From contig NC_133666.1 in the NCBI RefSeq assembly GCF_037893015.1, forward strand, positions 658,036,772 to 658,100,771: a DNA stretch of 64,000 bases, given 5' to 3'. The notes beneath the pieces are model-generated. The model had not been told where the DNA came from and searched no databases. It worked only from the letters and a program-made list of their open reading frames with translations. The position numbers and the translations under genes were made by a program. This stretch comes from Macrotis lagotis (taxonomy: Eukaryota > Chordata > Mammalia > Peramelemorphia > Peramelidae). Positions 1 to 14,100 of the stretch are shown here, one piece after another; position 1 is the stretch's first letter, and every line of letters begins with the position of its first letter.

Positions 1-3000
1 GTTCACAGTTAAAAACACTTGCTCTTTTGAAAGTGTACATAAAAGACATACATAGATGATCACTTAAGTTATCAAATATAACTTGAAAAACCCACACATT
101 TAGCTAATAAAAATAATGTTTTCTGTGTGTCTGGAGTCAGTATTTCATTATTACATTATCATTTGTTAAAATAAAACCAAAATCATTGAATACCTGTTGC
201 TGTATAGTAGCCTGAGAACGAGAGGCCTGTGCAGGTAGCTGTCCTTGCATCTGGACATGGAATGCTGGCGTGAGAGGATGGGGAAGCGGGGCCGGAAGCT
301 GGCTGACTGGAGTGGCAGGGATGGGTATGTTGGGTAGCTGGGTCTTCACCAGAATTGAGGGCTGGAGTTGGGGCTGTGTTTCCATCATCTCCTGCTGAGG
401 CTGCTGTGAGATCTGCAGGGTGGACGGGAGGGAGGTGCCCGGGATATTAACAGGCTGCAGTCGCCCAGGAAGCTGAGGTGGAGGAGTATGTAGACTTGCA
501 GCATTCTGCACGGGAGGACCTTTGGATGGATCATACTGCTGTTGGTTTTGTTTCTGTCCAGTGAGCTGTACAGCTTGAGGAGTGGGAGGCATTCCGCCTG
601 CAAACCCAGAAGACATCAAACAGCAATTTTAAAATGCTCAAGTTTAATGGAAATTCGTCTCAGAAAATATTAGATAGAAAAGAGAAAATACTTTAGGATT
701 TTAATATATTGTACCCAATGCAGCCTGTCAAAACTATATTATATGAGCAAATCTTTTATTCTCTCTGGACCTCAGTTTCCCTAACTGTAAAATATTTGGC
801 CTAGACAATTTCTAACATCCTCCTTCCAGCTCTAAAATGTACAAATAATCAACTAGAAATATCCCAAGAAACATTGCAAATCTTATTGCTCAGTTCCTCC
901 AGTGAGTGACTTTTAAAAGTAGTCAATTTGAAATATATTTTACCTTATACAATACATAATTTATTTCCTATGAATGCTCAATTTATTTTTGAATTCCAAA
1001 CTTCATCCCAAATAACATAATCACAGAATCTTAGAGATGGAGAAGAATCAGGTTTTCCAAACTCCAGCAAAATGTTGGAATAAAAATGTTGCTGATTGTT
1101 TCAGAACTTTGACATGTGGTCAGGTCCCCTTCTGATACCTCACTGGGTCATAAAGGTGTCACCTAGAATTTTCAAAAGCTATGACAGTGAAGCTCAACCT
1201 CTTCCTCAAGGATAATCTGGCATCAGACTCTGTATCTGATATTTGAGGATCAATCTAGCTAATTTCAGAGAAGCCTAACATCAGAAAGTTAGTTAAATAA
1301 TAAATTCTTTTGGTACAGTAAGTCATAAAATTGTCTACTGAAGGAGGCATATAGGGGTTACAATCTGCTCTGCTAGAAGAAATATTCAGTGATAAAATCA
1401 TAGATCTTTTGAAATACTGATTAGGTTAAATAGGTTGTTCCAAAGGTCTTAGTGCAGATTTTAATCTACTTAAAAGCTTAAAACCTGCACTTAGTCCCAT
1501 GAAACATTCTGTATTTATATAGTAATTTATAGGCTCTGATTATATATTTCCAATGATGGGAAACTTATTATTTTACACAATACCCCATCCTGTCATTGAA
1601 CTATTCTATTTTTTCTCACATTGAAACAATATCTGCTTTCTTTTAAATTTACACCAACAGGAATAATAGCAGTTTCTCCCTCTCCCCTTTTTGTGGCTAA
1701 ATATGCCCTAGTTCATTCAATCATTCTGTAGGACAAGGTTTTTCTAGACCCCTCACCATTTTGCTAACTGATCTCTATCCACACAGATATTTTGATGCTT
1801 TTTAAAATGAGGTGTCTAGTATTATAAATTATTGTGCCAAATATAGAGAAACTATCTTTCTTGAAATAAAAACTACAGTTATCTTAATGCGACCCACAGA
1901 TACATAAGATTTTTGTTTTTCCCTTTTATCGGCTGGTTGGTTAATCAAAGAAGACCAAGATGACATCACTTGGAGACAAATTATAGTGTGTCTGGCTTAC
2001 TGCTCAGGCCAAGATAAGCTCAGAATGCTCCACCACAGTTTGGACACAAATAATCCATGTGAACACCTATTTATTCTAAACTTACATATCACATGTTTCC
2101 TTTGAGCTACTTCAATTCAGCTTTGTTCATAGAACACAGCACCCTCTCTGATGAGGGCATGCCATGCTGGGCAGTCCTGTGCCAGTGTCTTTTATGCTGC
2201 CCAATCAATTCTAAAGTTCTTAAGGGAGACCTTCATGGTGTCCCTATATTAGCAGCTACATTGGCCCATAGTGCCAATGAAATGAAAGTAATCTTTTTCA
2301 ACAAATGAATCATTGCTTTAATTTCTCAATTCTGTTTTTGTGAAACTGATTCTTCAAATCCAAATGCAAGACTGTATACTTACTAATTTCTGTTAAGTTT
2401 TATCTTATTAACTTATTGCATCCTACTGAAATCTTACTAATGCTTCATTTTATTATTTAATGTCTTAAATATTCCTACCAGCTTTGTGACATGGTGCTGT
2501 TAGGGGACTGTTTTGTGTGGGAGCACTGTAAATTATCTTCGCCTGGTGTCCTTGAACACCAGAGTCTTGTTTTGCTAAGTGCCATGGGAGTGGATTAGAG
2601 ACTGGAGAGGTACTTAAGCACTGGTGTTTTGGTAAATAAATGGAGCACTTGGAGATTTTGATGGAGTTGTCATCCTCGTCTCCCCCATCCCTCCAATACT
2701 CGCCTGAGGAAAACTGAGGGCGTCCAGAACTGGGACTCAACAATGTGCAAATTAATTAATAAGTATTCCTTCTACATTTTCATCCACATTAAGGAAAACA
2801 TTAAGCAGAACAGGGGCTAAAAGTAGAGCTTCCAGAAACTTACCTACATTAATCAATACTCTATGACAAATGTATCTCCCTAAATTAGTACCCAGTTCTC
2901 CACCTTATTGGCTTGACCCAGGTATTAGAGTAATTGAAACTCCTATAAGTTTGTGCCTTTTTGTATTCATTGCTTTTTAAATCTGCTTTTCCTTCTATCT

Positions 3001-6000
3001 CTTCTGAATGTCTTTTTAAATCTGAACTCCCTAATTCTTACTATAGATATTTATCAAATGTATATCATATGCTAAATGTTGTGGGAATACCTAGATAATA
3101 GACTAAAAACTCATGATTCCACTTTCATTCAGTTAGAATCTAAACTTATTTTTTTTTATTTTTATTTTTTTAGATTTTTCAAGGCAATGGGATTAAATGG
3201 CTTGCCCAAGGCCACACGGCTAGGTAATTATTAAGTGTCTGAGGCTGGATTTGAACTCAGGTACTCCTGACTCCAAAGCCGGTGCTCTATCCACCCCCAG
3301 TTAGAATCTAAAAGGAGAAATGAAACATCACAGAAATAATTATAATACAAGGTATAATACAAAAATTGAATAAGAAGAATATAAAATGTTATTTAATAGT
3401 AATTGAGAAAAGGGAAAAAAATATTTTTATAGGATCAGGGAAGGTTCCTTGTGAAATAAGCCTTGAGAAGGAAGCTGGAGCTGGGAAAGGAAAGCAACTG
3501 AAACAGAAGAAATAGATTGGGGAAGAGGAGATAGTAGAGATAGAAATATAGTTGGAAAGTTGGGGGAATAGTAGTCTCCAGTGAAAATATACTCTGATCC
3601 AAACAAATTTAACAAATAAACATTATCAAACATTTAAATAATCGTGTTTACCTATATTATAAAAATTATTCTCAAAATTAGAGAAATAAAGCATTCCATC
3701 AAAATCATTTTATGAGATAAATATTGTCCTAATATCTAAATCAAGAAGAGACAAAGCAGAGAGTGGGAACTATAGACTAACTTCATTAATCAATATTGAT
3801 AAAACATTTAAAATAAAATTTTAGCAAAGAAATCATGGCAATATATACTTTAAGAATTCATGACAACTATGTTGGAGTCATAGCAGAGAAACAAGAATGT
3901 TAACTCAGAAAAATAATTAGCATAATCATATAAACAATAAAAAAGATTCATCAATGATGCAATGTTGCAATAATAAAATGAGATATTCAACTGTTTAAAA
4001 AACTTTTAAAATATACTGAAAATTGGAGCAGCTAGGTGGCGCAGTGGATAGAACACCAGCCCTGGAGTCAGTAGTACCTGAGTTCAAATCTGCCTTCAGA
4101 CACTTAATAATTACCTAGCCGTGTGGCCTTGGGCAAGCCACTTAACCCTATTGCCTTGTAAAAAAAAATCTAAAATAAAATAAAATAAAAAATATATACT
4201 GAAAATTTTCTAAAACCAAGAGCTAGCATATTTGCAATAGAAAAATACTAGGTTTCCCTTAGCATTTCTTTGCAGTAATAGGAAAGGTAGGGAAAGGCCA
4301 AAGTAGTAAGAAAAAATCCATTTGGAATAATTACGAAATGACTGATATATATGAAAACTGATCTATCTAGATAAATTTTAAATACCTCCTTATAAAGATT
4401 TAAATAACTGGAGATTCATTGTTCATAGTAAAGCTGCAATGATATAAGAAGAATGATGATACTAAATTAATATGGTGCTCTACTCATCAATTTCCTAAGG
4501 GAATGAAACAAAATAATAACAAATATTCGTTTGGAAGAACAAAAGTCTAGAATCTCAAGAAGAATAATGAGGAGAATGAAAAGGGGAAAAATAGGAATGA
4601 AGGTCACAAAGCATTGCTAAGCCTCAAATTATAATAATAAAGTAGTAATCACTAAAACTTATTGATGCTAGTTTTAAAAATAAAAAAGTAGGTCATTGGA
4701 AAAGGCCAGACAAATAAGTATACACATCAACATAATGTCAGATAAGGTTATATAAATATTAGAAGAGGAACATATTTGACAAGAAGTATTGGGAAAACTA
4801 AAAAAGTATGTTAGCAGAAATAGTCTTAAAACATATACTACCATAAGTTCCAAATTACCTCCATCAATCAATACTTCATAACTTATGATTGGTTCACCCA
4901 AATGAACCTACCTAAATTAAGTACCCAGTTCTCCACCTTTTGTCAGATTTATTTTGCTTTCAAAGTAAATACAAATGGTCACATAATTAAAAAAATTAGA
5001 AAATAATAGGAGAGGGTATCTAGGTGGTATAGTGGATAAAGCACCGGCCCTGGAGTCAGGAGTACCTGGGTTCAAATCCGGTCTCAGATACTTAATAATT
5101 ACCTAGCCATGTGGCCTTGGGCAAGCCACTTAACCCCGTTTGCCTTGCAAAAAAAAAAAAAGCTAAAAAAAAGAAAATAATAGGAGATAACTTTCATAGC
5201 TTGATGCTAGTAGAACTAAACAATGAATAGAGCTCATCACAAAAGAGAAAACAGACAATTGTGATTACATAAAATTTTGAGAAATGCCTGAACAAAATCA
5301 ATGCAGCTAGATTTTTTAATTGAATACAGAAAAAAAAATTTTTGCATTTAATATATCTGAAAAAGAACAGGAGTCATTTTCCAATAGATTAGTGAGCAAA
5401 GGATATGAGCAATTTTCAAATGAAGAATTATAAATTATCAATAACTATACAAAAAAGATTTCAAATCACTACTAAGATAAATTAAAACTAGGAAACTGAA
5501 AATAAAGATGGTGAAAGGCATAAATAGTCAACATTAAAGAGGTGATGAGAAGATAACAAAGATACTAATACACTGTCAGTGGAGCTATTAACTGCTCTAA
5601 TTGGTCAAACAACTTGAAATCAAGTAAAAAAAATCATTCAACTGTTGATGTGCTTTAATATGTACTAGGCATATGCCACACAGAGATTGAAGACAGAAGG
5701 CAAGGACTCATAAAAATGTCCAAATGTCAATAGCAGCACTTTTCATAGCAATAAAAAGTGTAAGCAAAGTGTGTGCCCATCTATTAGAAAAAGACAATGT
5801 GGCATCTGTACCATTAGAAATGACAATAAAGGGACGTCAGAGAGACATGAAGACTTGTAGAAACTGATATAGAATAAATATGCAGAACCAAGAAAACATG
5901 CACAATAAACACAATAATCTAAGTGGAAAGAATACTAAAAGGAAACTAAATTCTGAGCAACTATAATGACCAGTATTGCTCAAAGAGGTAAGATAATGAA

Positions 6001-9000
6001 AAAGAATGTCTTCTCATAGAGAAGTAGACTATAATATACATTATCAGATGAAATTACTGGGTGGTTGATTTTGCTCAACTGTTTATCTTTGTTATATGAG
6101 AGGACGTGTATTTGGTAGGGAGGAGGACAAAGGTACAGTATCTAGAAATAACTGCAAAATGTAAAACGTAAAAATGTAAAAGATGTAAAAATGAACATCA
6201 ACAAAATTTAGTTTTTTAAAAAAATAAAATTAGAACACAAAAAGAGTTAATAAGGGCCTTAAAGTAGTTGCTGAAGAAATTGAAAGAAGGGACAGGTTTA
6301 AAACACATTGAGACGTTTCAGAGGGTTTTAGAATAGGACTTAGCAAATGATTTGATGCTGGAAGAGAGAACTGGTCAAAAATGACTTGTAGCTTTTACTC
6401 TTCAGTGACTATAAGATGGTAGTACTATTAACATAAAGAGAGAAGCAAAGAGGAACTTTTCTTTTTGGTTGGGAGAGGAATGAGGAGTTCAGCTCAGATA
6501 TCTTGAATTTGAGATAATTGATCTTTTCACTAAAGTATAATGGGAGTCATCTATTAAGGGTGAGAGGGGTAGGGATGTAGACAAGGGCTTGAAATCAGGC
6601 AGGCTTTGAAGAACCACTAAAGGGTAGCTTAACTGGAAGTCAACAGATGGCTAATAACTAAACTGAGAGAAATTTGCAGCTACACTGGTCTTCAGAGAAT
6701 CACATTTCAGAGTTGGAAGATCCACGGTGGACATTTAGTCCAATTCACATGCAGATAATTCCTACTACATAATGGACATGATTGGATCATACAGCCTGAA
6801 GGTTTCAATGAGAAGGAACCCTCTAACTATAGAGGCAGCCTATTCCATTTCTAAGAGTTTTTTCATTGATAGGAAATTCTTCCTTAAACCTAAACTCAAC
6901 ATTTGCTGTTGTATAACTTATACTTATTCTCTTATTTCTTCTCCTTGAGATAAAATAAAACAAGTCTCATGCTCCAGCATTTCCAGTACTTCAAGACTGT
7001 TAAGACTCCAAACCTCACCCCACCTCTACCTTCCCAAACTGAATTCCCAAGTCTTCCTGTTTCCAGGTTCAATATTCTTTTTCCTGAACCAATACTTCTG
7101 GGAAATTAACTTGAGGCCCTTAACCATTTTGGCTACCTTCCTCCGGATCAAATGAGATAATATTTGTAAACTACTCAGTACACAGTGCCTAACACATCAT
7201 AAATGTCCTAAATATTCATTCCCTTCCTTTCTTCCTTCTCCAGTTTGTGGATGCCCTTTCCCAACTCTGATGCCCAGAACTGAACACTGCACTACAGATG
7301 GATGCTCCATTCTGCCCCCTCACATTGTTAAATCACAATTACCTTGAGGTACACAAATACTCTCAGATCATTTTCAGTCAAACTGAAATTACAGTTTGTT
7401 TTCTCACTATGTATTAATGATAGCTGCCATTTATACAATAGAGTAAAGCTTCTAACATGTTCTGAACCTAGGATCTGAATCTGATAACCACTCTGCAAAG
7501 TAGGTGCTGAGATCCCCAGATTGTCGAAGTCTTGCCCAACAGGAAAACCCCTCTAAGTGCAGAGGCAGTATTTGAACCCAGACAGTCCTAATTTCAGTGC
7601 TCCAAGTCATTTATGCCATCGTCTCTACAGTAGAAGCAGCAGGGTTGCTCAGTGGATAGAACACTGTGACTAGAGATAGAATACTGTGACTGTACCTGAA
7701 TTCAAATCCAGTTTGGATAGCTGTGTGGCCTGTTTACTAACTCTGTTTACCTTGGTTTCCTCAACTGTGAATGGGGAAAATAAATGTGCCTACCTTGCAG
7801 GATTGTGGTAAGGATTAAATAGGATATTTCTTTTTTTTTTTTTTGCAAGGCAGTGGGGTTAAGTAGCTTGCCCAAGGTCACACAGCTAGGTTAATTATTA
7901 AATGTCTGAGGCCAAATTTGAACTCAGGTCCTCCTGACTCCAGGGCTGGTGCTCTATGCACTGAGCCACCTAGCTGCCCCAAATATAGTATTTCTAAAGC
8001 AAAAGGTGTTATAGAAACACCTACAGAAATTTATGACTGTAGCATTAAAAGTCTTCAATTTTCATTCAAAGTCCATGCTTAGACTTTTCTTGAATTTTTT
8101 AAAAAATCTGCTACCACAAAGGGGGGGGAGGGGGGCAGAGCCAAGATGGTGACAGGAAAAGAGCCTCTCTCAGGCGCTCTCTCTCAAAACTTATAAAATA
8201 AGGACTCTAACTAAATTTTCAAGAGACAGAACCCACAGTGGGATCCAGTGAGGCAGTTCTCCAGTCCAAGGTAACCTGGAAAATAGCGGAAAGACTCCAC
8301 TCCACGGGATTAGAGGGGTGGCCCGCCAGAGTGAAGGAGCTTCAGCCTTCCGGAGGCAGCCCCAGGGCACTGGGAGCCAAAGCTCAAGGCGGCAGGGCAG
8401 TTTCCCAACCTACACCCCAGGGAGCACCAGGCACAACTTGGAAGATCGGGGGGGGGGGGCCCTCTGCCAGAGCCAGCATGAAGCCCAGCCCTCAGGGAAC
8501 TCAGACAAGCAGCATGGCCCTGCAGCCCAGACCTAGGAACCAAAAGCAGGCAGAGCCAGTAAGCAGGAGCCCCCAGGCAACTGGGCCTTGAGTGCTCAAC
8601 TTACCAAAGGGAGGGGAGTGCAGAGAAACTTGAAGTCAGTCCTCTGTACCTGGAACAGGACTCTGGGGCTCTGACCACATTCAGATCCTGATCACAGTCT
8701 GGGCGCCCCCCCACCTCAGACCCCTGGCAGAGGGCACTTGTGGTCATTCACAGACCAAAAGGGAAGACAGAGTCTCACACACTGAGATCCTTGTGGGGGG
8801 GAGAAGGTATCCCAATAATATGCAAAAGCTCAGGAAGCACCCCAAGACCAGGCACAGCCTGGGGAAATGAGTAAACAGAGAAAAAAAGAGAAACATCATT
8901 GAGAAATATATTGTCTATGAACCCAAGAAGGATCAAAATATTCAATCTGAAGATGAGAAGTCCAAGCTCCTGCATCTAAAAACTCCAAGAAAAATGGAAA

Positions 9001-11106
9001 TTGGGTACAGGCTATGGCAGAGCTCAAAAAAAAAAAGTTTGAAAATCAAGTGAGGGAGATAGAAGAAAAATTGGGAAAAGAAATGAGAGAGATGCAGTCA
9101 GCAGCTTAGTCAAGGAGATCCAAAAAAATGTTGAAGAAAATAGCATGTTAAGGGGCAGCTAGGTGGTGTAGTGGATAAAGCACCAGCCTTGGGGGTCAGG
9201 AGTACCTGGGTTCAAATCCAGTGTCAGACACTTAATAATTACCTAGCTGTGCAATCTTGGGTAAGTCACTTAACCCCATGCCTTGCAAAAAAAAAGAAAA
9301 AAGAAAAAAGAAAATAGCATATTAAAAACCAGCATAGGTCAAATGGATAAAACAGTTCAAAAAGTTATTGAGGAGAATAATGTTTTAAAAAGCAGGATTG
9401 CCAGATGGGAAAAAGAGATAAGAAAGCTCTCTGGGGAAAACAAATCCTTCAGATCTAGAATGTAGCTGAAGGAAGCAGCTGACTTTACGAGAAGTCAAGA
9501 CACAATACCTCAAAAACCAAAAGAATGAAATTAGAAGAAAATGTGAAACATCCCATTAAAAAAGCAAGTGATCTGGACAACAGATTCAGGAAAGATAATT
9601 TAAAAATTATTGGGATACTTGAAAGTCATGATCAGGAAAAGAGCCTTGACCTCATTTTTAAAAAATTCCTACAGGAAAATTGCCCAGATATCCTAGAAGC
9701 AGAGGACAAAATAGAAACTAAGAGAATCCACTGATCTCCCCCAGAAAGAGATCCAAAAAACAACAACCTCCAGGAATATTATAGCCAAGTTCCAGAACCC
9801 CCAAGTCAAAGAGAAAAATATTACAAGCAGCCAGAAGGACACAGTTCAAATATCGTGAAGCTGCAGTCAGGATCACACAGGACTTAGCAGCAACTACATT
9901 AAAGGCTCACAGGGCTTGAAGCATAATATTCCAGAAGACAAAAGAGCTCAGAATGCAACTGAAAATCAACTACCCAGCAAAACTGAACATCCTCTTCCAG
10001 GGAAAAAGATGGACTTTCAATGAACCAGGAGAATTTCAAATGTTCCTGTTAAAATGGCCAGAATTGAACAGAAAGTCTGATCTTCAAATACAGGACACAG
10101 GTGAAGCATAGTGAGTGGAGGAGAAGGGTAAAATATGAGGGACTTAATGATGATGAACTGCATGTATTCCTGCATAGAAAAATAATACTGATAATACTCA
10201 TAAGAAACTTCTCATTTAATAGAGCAGGTAGAAGGAGCTTTTACAGATGTAGCACAGGAGAGAGCTGAATTTGAAGATATAATATATTGTAAAAGAAATG
10301 TAATGGGAGTAAGAGAAAGGAGAGATGGAATAGGCTAAGATATTTCACGTAATAAGATTTTTTTTGGTTACAATGAGCTACTGCAATGATATGGAAGTGG
10401 GGAAGGCAAGAGGGAATGAGGGAAACTTCGTTTTCATCAGAGGTGGCTCAGAGAGGAAATAGCATATATACTCAATAGGGTATAGACACAATGGGGTATA
10501 GAGTAAGAAAGAGAGAAGGGGGACAGGGGGAAGGAGGGAGATGTGAGTGATGGAGGAGAGGGTGGACCATGAGGGAGAGTGGTCAGATATAAGACAAGGG
10601 GCTGGGATTGAATGGCCTGTCCGGGACCACAGGGCTGGATGGTTGCTGGGCCTTAGGGGTGGTATGTGGGCTCGGGGTCTCTTGGCCCCAGGGCCGGTGA
10701 TCAATCTGCTGCACCACTCAGCTACCCTACAGCACATTTAAGAAGAGGGACAGAGTGAAAGGAGAAAGAAAATATAGTATATGGTAGTGGGGAAGTAAGA
10801 ATGGAGGGAGTTGCGATCAGCAATGGCAACAGTGGAAAAATATGGAAGTAGCTTATGTGATGGACTTATCCTAAAGAATGTGATCCACCCACGACAGAGC
10901 TGGTGGTGTTAGAACACAGACTGAAGCGCATTTTTTATTATTATTACTTTTTGAGGGGGAGGGGTTTTGTGGGGCAGATGGGGTTGGGTGGCCTGCCTAG
11001 GGCCACACAGTTAGGTGATTGCTGAGTATCTGAGACTGGATTTGAACCCAGATGCTCCTGACTCCAGGGCCAGTGCTCTGTCCACTGCGCCACCTGGCTT
11101 GCCCCT

Positions 11107-11141
<35 letters not shown>

Positions 11142-14100
11142 TTTATTTTATTTTGTTTTTGTTTTGTTTTGTTTTTATTTTTGCAAGGCAATGGGGTTAA
11201 GTGGCTTGCCCAAGGCCACACAGCTAGGTAATTATTATGTGTCTGAGGTCACATTTGAACCCAGGTACTCCTGACTCCAAGGCTAGTGCTCTATCCACTG
11301 TGCCACCTAGCCGCCTCTTTGTTTTTGTTTTTGCGGGACAATGGGGTTGGGGTCGCTTGCCCAAGGTCGTGCAGCTTAGTGATTGTTGGGTGTCGGGCCA
11401 GATTTGAGCTTGGGTGCTCCTAACTTCAGGGCCAGTGCTCCATCCACTGCACCACCTAGCTGCCATTATTATTTTTTTTTCCTTTTTCCTTTACTTTATT
11501 GCTCATGAAGGTCTATTTTTGGGGGGAGGGGTATTATGTTTACTCTTAAGCAAGAACATTTAGTAATGTATACAAAAAACATCATTTGCACAAAAATAAA
11601 ATAAATATAATTTTTAAAACAGAGACAAAAGGAAAATAGGCCTTACCCTAAAAAAAAAAATCTGCTATTGTAGGTACATTCTAAATTCACAAAACCTACT
11701 TGCTAAAAGTAAATAACTTATGTGCATTATCAGTTATATTAAACTAAAGATGAATTATTTTAGTACATTGATAGGAAAAAAATAATAAAATTTCTTCTTA
11801 GACATAATTTATAAAAACCAGCCAGTAAATCAATTGCTATTTCCTTAATTCCTACCATGTGCTAAGAACACTCTTGACTTTTCTTCCAAAGCTCATCTGA
11901 GTTGGAAGGGACACAGTGGCCATTTAGTCCAATTCATATGCAGATAATTACAATTATATAAGACAGGTGATCGAATCATACAGTCTTGAGGGTTTCAATG
12001 AGGAGGAACCCACTACCACTGATTTAAAATGAGCACTTGTTACCATTTGCAAGTCTGTCCATATGCAAAGAAAGTCCATCACCCAACTCTACAAATAGAA
12101 ATAACCTAAGTATTCACACATAAGAATCTATGTAGTCAACCAGAAATCCAAATTAGATTCCTAGACTCACCCACATCACCTGGCCTTTGGGGACAGATAC
12201 CTTGGGCTGTTGGCATTAACTGCTGAAGAGGGACTCCTGAAGTCACAGCTGGATATGGAAAAGCCACCCCATGACAGCCCACATCGATCCGAGGTCTCTT
12301 AGGTGAATCTATAATATTTAAATTCCATTTGTGGCATCATATGAAAGTTGTAGATTCATTTTTACAAAGAAAACACTGTATTATAAGGTTTTTAATATAA
12401 ATACCCAATATATATCATAGAACACATGTAACAAACCAAGGAGAGTACATTTCAAAGACAACATGTACTTTCAGTATCTAAAATGATTCATCAAGAATTT
12501 ATTACCTCTAGTAAATGATATACCATTTCATTCACAACAAGAACAAGTCACATTTAATAAGTACTCAAACAAGAACCTTGAAACTATGCCTAGCAAAATC
12601 CTGAGAAGATAATACCAGAAGTACTGGATGATTTAAAAAGGTAACTTGCTTAAATTCTAGTTTACTGACACCCTGAAAGTTTTAAAAAAAAAACGTATAT
12701 CTGTTCAACGTTCCATACCTGCTTGGATCACTGTTTGTTGTCGCTTAAGTGTTTCAAGTTCTAAAGTAGTCACAGTTCCAGGTACTGGTGAACCTGTGTG
12801 CATTTGCTATTAGAAAACAGAAATGTTAAAAGTTTTAGTATGCATTTAATTGATATCCCATTGAACTTAAATAACGCATCTCTCCACTAATCCAGGAAGT
12901 TCCTATAACCAAAAAAAAAAAAAGGTTAGAACCATACTGATGATGACAATAAATTTCTAAATAAAAGTCACTCTCCTTTATATAAGAAAACAAGCAAGCC
13001 TGATAATCTTTTTCAGCACATTTTTCATTGGCTAAAGAGAAAGTAAAATTGTTCTCCACAAGCTCCATCCAGGTGATGTCATATCCTGGCTCAAATATTG
13101 ATTTTGAATGAATAATGAACAAGAGTAGATTCATTGGTGAAAATATCTGCATGTCAAAATAAAATTGGGTTCACTACTCCTGGGAAAAGCGATTATATGT
13201 GCTCAGCTAGAAAATGTTCCTGGTACCCTCCCAGGGCAAGCACAATATAACTCTATGGTACAAGTCAGAAGGGAGTTTAGGAAGACTGCATGGACCTTGC
13301 ACATGTAAACAAAGTGTCAGTCATTATCAAAACTGTGGAAAGAAAAATCATGAAGTCCTAAAAGTTCCTGCATGCATAATCTAAAGGTGCTAGCTTTACA
13401 AGTTTCCCAAGCTTGATTTTTCTTTAAAGATCCAAGGAACAAGGGCCTGACCAGAGTAAGAACAAGAGAAAAGGACTTTCTCTTCCTCCCTCCTTCCTTT
13501 CTTCCTTTCTTTCCTTCTTTCTCCTTCCCTCCCCTCTTTCTCTCTTGCCCTTGAATAGCATGATAAAGTAAGCCTATGGTCCCTTTCTTAGGATCATGTT
13601 TTAAAATGCATAAAAACAGGATTACAAAGGAAATAAATTCTATTGAAACAGTTATTCAAATATTTTTTAAAGTCAATGTCACAGATACCAAGGTAAGAAG
13701 TCCTTTTCTAGAAGGAGTATATTGAAGCAATTTCAACTGTTATTGTTGCCTTCTTTGAGGTGAATTAGGAGCTGCACTGAAATCCTGACTTGGCTGTATA
13801 TTCCCAGCCCTGTGACTATGGCACAGAAGCAAAACAGAGATCAATATGTTTCTTTAATGTTGTCTTTTGATAAATTTCTATCCCTTTCTGATGTTGAATT
13901 CTTTGACAGTACTAAGGTCTTTGGTAATAAGAATTTTCTTTCCAGGTCCCTTAGGAGCTGTGGTTCTGCAGTGGTTAGCTGCTGGGGTTAGCTGCTGAGG
14001 CTCCTCTACAAGGGACATCACCTAGCAGGATGGTTCAGGTCCTAGGTCAGAAACACTGCTCTTTCCAAGGCACTGGGGTCAGGTTCTCAGAGAGCCTCCA

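Larger units (their letters stand above)
3650..6235 (+). repeat. L1-type LINE ORF2 3' part, decayed, with two SINE insertions
   Basis: Translations in shifting frames show fragments typical of the end of L1 ORF2, for example the block around 4600-4900. The 3' stretch at about 5700-5990 follows the conserved end of marsupial L1 (TTAGAAATGACAATAAAGGG, ACTGATATAGAATAAATATG). Two SINEs sit at 4025-4193 and 5013-5171. It is many times interrupted, so old. Confidence 0.65.
8114..11654 (+). mobile_element. Half-L1 (HAL1-type) LINE, complete ends, host to several SINEs
   Basis: The element starts near GGGGGGCAGAGCCAAGATGG, the usual marsupial L1 leader. It encodes L1 ORF1 pieces: a coiled coil ([20 protein letters not shown], about 9340-9400) and an RRM-like part ([19 protein letters not shown], about 9595-9655). 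The frame is interrupted in several places, including a SINE at 9151-9307. After ORF1 it passes straight into a 3'UTR-like stretch ending near AAATAAAATAAATATAATTT; no ORF2 (endonuclease or reverse transcriptase) is present, as in HAL1. A perfect 13-bp duplication AAAAAATCTGCTA at 8101-8113 and 11655-11667 marks the ends. Without SINEs the element is about 2.7 kb. Confidence 0.7.
598..12200 (-). other. EP400NL: EP400NL intron 5
   Basis: This 11.6 kb intron holds CR1/L3-like, L2-like and L1 remains, a half-L1 with several SINEs inside, and no additional exon that I could recognise. The part from 600 to 1500 is AT-rich with a MIR/THER-like tail near 740-835 and otherwise no visible feature. Confidence 0.8.

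Noticed and set aside
9283-9734. Short lysine-rich frames as small host genes
   Set aside because: They are fragments of LINE ORF1 (coiled coil and RRM-like part) within a bounded half-L1 element.
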